Assembly (NCBI GenBank): GCA_002401525.1
Contig: NVTH01000117.1
Span: 3,589 to 10,487, forward strand
Direction: 5' to 3'
DNA length: 6,899 bases
DNA from: Moraxellaceae bacterium
Lineage (GTDB): Bacteria; Pseudomonadota; Gammaproteobacteria; Pseudomonadales; UBA3067
A model generated the notes under the pieces. It was not told the origin of the DNA. It saw nothing but the letters and a program-made list of their open reading frames with translations, and did no database searches. The translations under genes and the position numbers were made by a program. Positions 5,410 through 6,899 of this stretch are shown one piece after another. How positions within the stretch are numbered: the first letter of the stretch is position 1; every line of letters starts with the position of its first letter.

Positions 5410-6639
5410 CTAACCTGTCCCATCCATATCGAGCCCGAATGCCGTATGCAAAGTGCGTACAGCCAACTCTAAATACTTCTCTTCAATCACCACCGAAATC
5501 TTAATTTCAGAAGTCGAGATCATTTGAATATTAATCGACTCATTCGCCAATGCACGAAACATTGTGCTCGCTACCCCGGCGTGAGAGCGCATACCCACCC
5601 CAACAATAGACACCTTAGCAATGCGATTATCGGTGACCACCTCTTTCGCTTTGATTTGCTTAGCGACACCATTTAACACACCCACCGCTTTATCGTATTC
5701 ACTGCGATGCACTGTAAAGGTGAAATCATTGGATTGATCTTCGCCCACGTTCTGCACAATCATATCCACTTCAATATTGGCATCACCGATGGGGCCAATT
5801 ATTTGGGACGCAATGCCCGGCGTATCGGGAACGCCTCTCAAGGTCAATTTGGCCTCATCGCGATTGAATGCGATACCAGAAATCACAGGTTTTTCCATCG
5901 AACCATCTTCCTCAGCACTAATAAGCGTTCCGGGGCCATCTTCAAAACTTGACAATACTCTTAAGGGAACACCGTATTTTCCGGCAAACTCCACGGCTCG
6001 AATTTGCAACACTTTCGACCCCAAGCTGGCCATTTCAAGCATTTCTTCAAAGGTAATACGGTCTAACCGACGAGCTCGCTCTACCACTCTTGGGTCAGTG
6101 GTATAAACGCCATCGACATCGGTATAGATCTGGCACTCTTTGGCGGATAAAGCCGCCGCCAGCGCAACCGCTGTAGTATCAGAACCACCTCGCCCCAAGG
6201 TGGTAATGCTGCCATTGTTATTCACGCCCTGAAATCCAGCCACCACTACCACTCGGCCTTGCTGCAGATCTTGGCTTATATTTTTAGCGTCAATCTCTTG
6301 GATTCGCGCTTTACCGTGCGCATCATCAGTCAAAATTCGGACTTGAGAGCCTGTATAGGAAACGGCTTCAACGCCAAGTTCTTTAATTGCCAGGGACAGC
6401 AAGCCGATAGTCACTTGCTCGCCAGTGGAAACCACGACGTCAAGCTCTCTTGCGCACGGCGAGGCACTAATTTCTCGAGCTAAATTAATGAGACGATTGG
6501 TTTCTCCGCTCATAGCAGAAACGGCGACCACTATATCTAGCCCCGCCTGCTTAGCTTTAACAATCTTTTTTGCAACGGCTTGGATACGCTCAACAGTGCC
6601 TATCGATGTACCGCCATATTTCTGTACTATTAACGTCAT
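5410..6639 (-). CDS. lysC: Aspartate kinase (aspartokinase), monofunctional with two ACT domains
   Basis: This cytoplasmic enzyme phosphorylates aspartate with ATP, the first step toward lysine, threonine, methionine and diaminopimelate for the cell wall. The 409 residues fit the Pseudomonas/Bacillus/Corynebacterium-type enzyme, not the fused E. coli ThrA or MetL. The kinase domain covers about residues 1-240, with KYGGTS at 7-12, STGEQ at 71-75, GRGGSDTTA at 149-157 and YTDVDGVYTTDPR at 172-184. Two ACT domains follow, about 264-330 (LRGVPDTPGIASQI) and 343-405 (VSIVGVGMRSHAGVASTMF), and would bind feedback amino acids, usually lysine with threonine. The start at 6639 has only AGG 5 nt upstream. 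An internal Met248 has a better ribosome site, suggesting a separate beta subunit. It lies between alaS and csrA, as in Pseudomonas. Confidence 0.97.
   Translation of the reverse strand: MTLIVQKYGGTSIGTVERIQAVAKKIVKAKQAGLDIVVAVSAMSGETNRLINLAREISASPCARELDVVVSTGEQVTIGLLSLAIKELGVEAVSYTGSQVRILTDDAHGKARIQEIDAKNISQDLQQGRVVVVAGFQGVNNNGSITTLGRGGSDTTAVALAAALSAKECQIYTDVDGVYTTDPRVVERARRLDRITFEEMLEMASLGSKVLQIRAVEFAGKYGVPLRVLSSFEDGPGTLISAEEDGSMEKPVISGIAFNRDEAKLTLRGVPDTPGIASQIIGPIGDANIEVDMIVQNVGEDQSNDFTFTVHRSEYDKAVGVLNGVAKQIKAKEVVTDNRIAKVSIVGVGMRSHAGVASTMFRALANESINIQMISTSEIKISVVIEEKYLELAVRTLHTAFGLDMDGTG
5896..5913 (-). promoter_or_regulatory. Internal ribosome site and start for an aspartokinase beta subunit
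   Basis: Within lysC, GAGGAA (5913-5908) lies 9 nt before the in-frame ATG of Met248 (5898-5896). Translation from here would give a 162-residue protein (5898-5410) beginning MEKPVISGIAFNRDEAK, made of the two ACT domains only. In Corynebacterium and in Bacillus aspartokinase II an in-frame internal start gives such a regulatory beta subunit, and in Corynebacterium it falls at the aligned position (MEEAVLTGVATDKSEAK). The same arrangement here is inferred. Confidence 0.6.
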
Positions 6640-6693
6640 TACAACCTAGAAGAATATCTGGCCCCAGCGAGGGCGCAATTAAACACCAAATAC

Positions 6694-6740
6694 AAAAAAA
6701 AAGAAACATTAAAACGCCACTACTGACCGTCATTAGCGGC
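6694..6740 (-). terminator. Probable terminator of alaS
   Basis: On the minus strand GCCGCTA (6740-6734) pairs with TAGTGGC (6722-6716), a 7-bp stem with one G-U pair; TGA and TCA inside the loop may add three pairs. It is followed by TTTT, a short gap and nine T (6702-6694). The T-run starts 13 nt after the stem, so efficiency is uncertain. A second hairpin without T-run (arms at 6821-6830 and 6835-6843, one bulged A) sits directly after the alaS stop. The remaining bases to lysC contain no clear promoter. Confidence 0.5.
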
Positions 6741-6846
6741 TGTCACGAATTAGCGTGTATAAAATGCAGGCCAATTCACAGCCTCATCGGCCTAATTCTT
6801 CACCCAATCGAACAATGCCCCCTAAACTTGCATACAAGTTAGGCCA

Positions 6847-6899
6847 CTATGCCTTCTGCTCAACCCAAGATTGCACAGATTTTAGCGCCGCGGAAAGTT
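6847..6899 (-). CDS. alaS: Alanyl-tRNA synthetase, C-terminal end only (cut by window edge)
   Basis: The minus strand reads LSAALKSVQSWVEQKA followed by TAG (6849-6847). This matches the usual end of bacterial AlaS, where a short helix of the form AL-x-SV-x-x-WV-x-x-K/R-L closes the C-Ala domain. Only 16 codons are visible, so the call rests on this motif and on gene order: alaS lies upstream of csrA in E. coli and of lysC-csrA in Pseudomonas. The enzyme charges tRNA-Ala with alanine and edits mischarged Ser and Gly; the catalytic and editing domains are outside the window. Confidence 0.85.
   Translation of the reverse strand, partial: LSAALKSVQSWVEQKA

Noticed and set aside
6640..6846. Lysine riboswitch upstream of lysC
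   Set aside because: I looked for the conserved L-box core and found none. The 207-bp gap is mostly taken up by alaS terminator-like hairpins.
6764..6899. Plus-strand open frames starting at 6764, 6815 or 6849 and running off the right edge
   Set aside because: They overlap the alaS end, which has a recognisable C-terminal motif and the expected gene order. None has a good ribosome site.

Overview
The window looks like a chromosomal segment of a gammaproteobacterium, probably a marine or aquatic one. The main clue is gene order. Read on the minus strand it runs alaS (3' end only), lysC, csrA, tRNA-Ser(GCU), tRNA-Arg(ACG). The core of this order (alaS, csrA, serV, argV) is known from E. coli, and the version with lysC inserted is known from Pseudomonas. 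A Na+-pumping oxaloacetate decarboxylase operon (oadGAB) fits a marine relative, but I cannot name a genus from the sequence alone. Base composition looks moderate and even, and there is no integrase, transposase, phage gene or CRISPR array.

Layout from left to right: (1) positions 1-2561, minus strand, oadG-oadA-oadB, with oadB cut by the left edge; (2) 2562-2810, an intergenic stretch with a perfect 13-bp inverted repeat; (3) 2811-3032, the only plus-strand gene candidate, a 73-residue unknown protein; (4) 3044-4174, minus strand, an orphan response regulator with an unrecognised output region; (5) 4175-4446, an intergenic stretch with a 16-bp tandem duplication and a strong tRNA terminator; (6) 4447-4630, two tRNA genes behind a promoter with a GC-rich discriminator; (7) 4690-4896, csrA; (8) 4897-5409, a long intergenic stretch with a degenerate 16-bp tandem repeat array; (9) 5410-6639, lysC, with a likely internal start for a beta subunit; (10) 6640-6846, a spacer with a probable alaS terminator; (11) 6847-6899, the last codons of alaS.

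The genes are mostly core functions: Na+-coupled oxaloacetate decarboxylation at the membrane, aspartate-family amino acid synthesis, post-transcriptional control by CsrA, and translation. I see no clear multi-gene novel system. The least explained signal is the array upstream of csrA: seven copies of the invariant hexamer GTTAAA (minus strand), six intervals of 16 or 17 bp, separated by diverged spacers. Next come the likely second product of lysC, the operator-like inverted repeat, and the two unassigned proteins (the small ORF and the response regulator output region).
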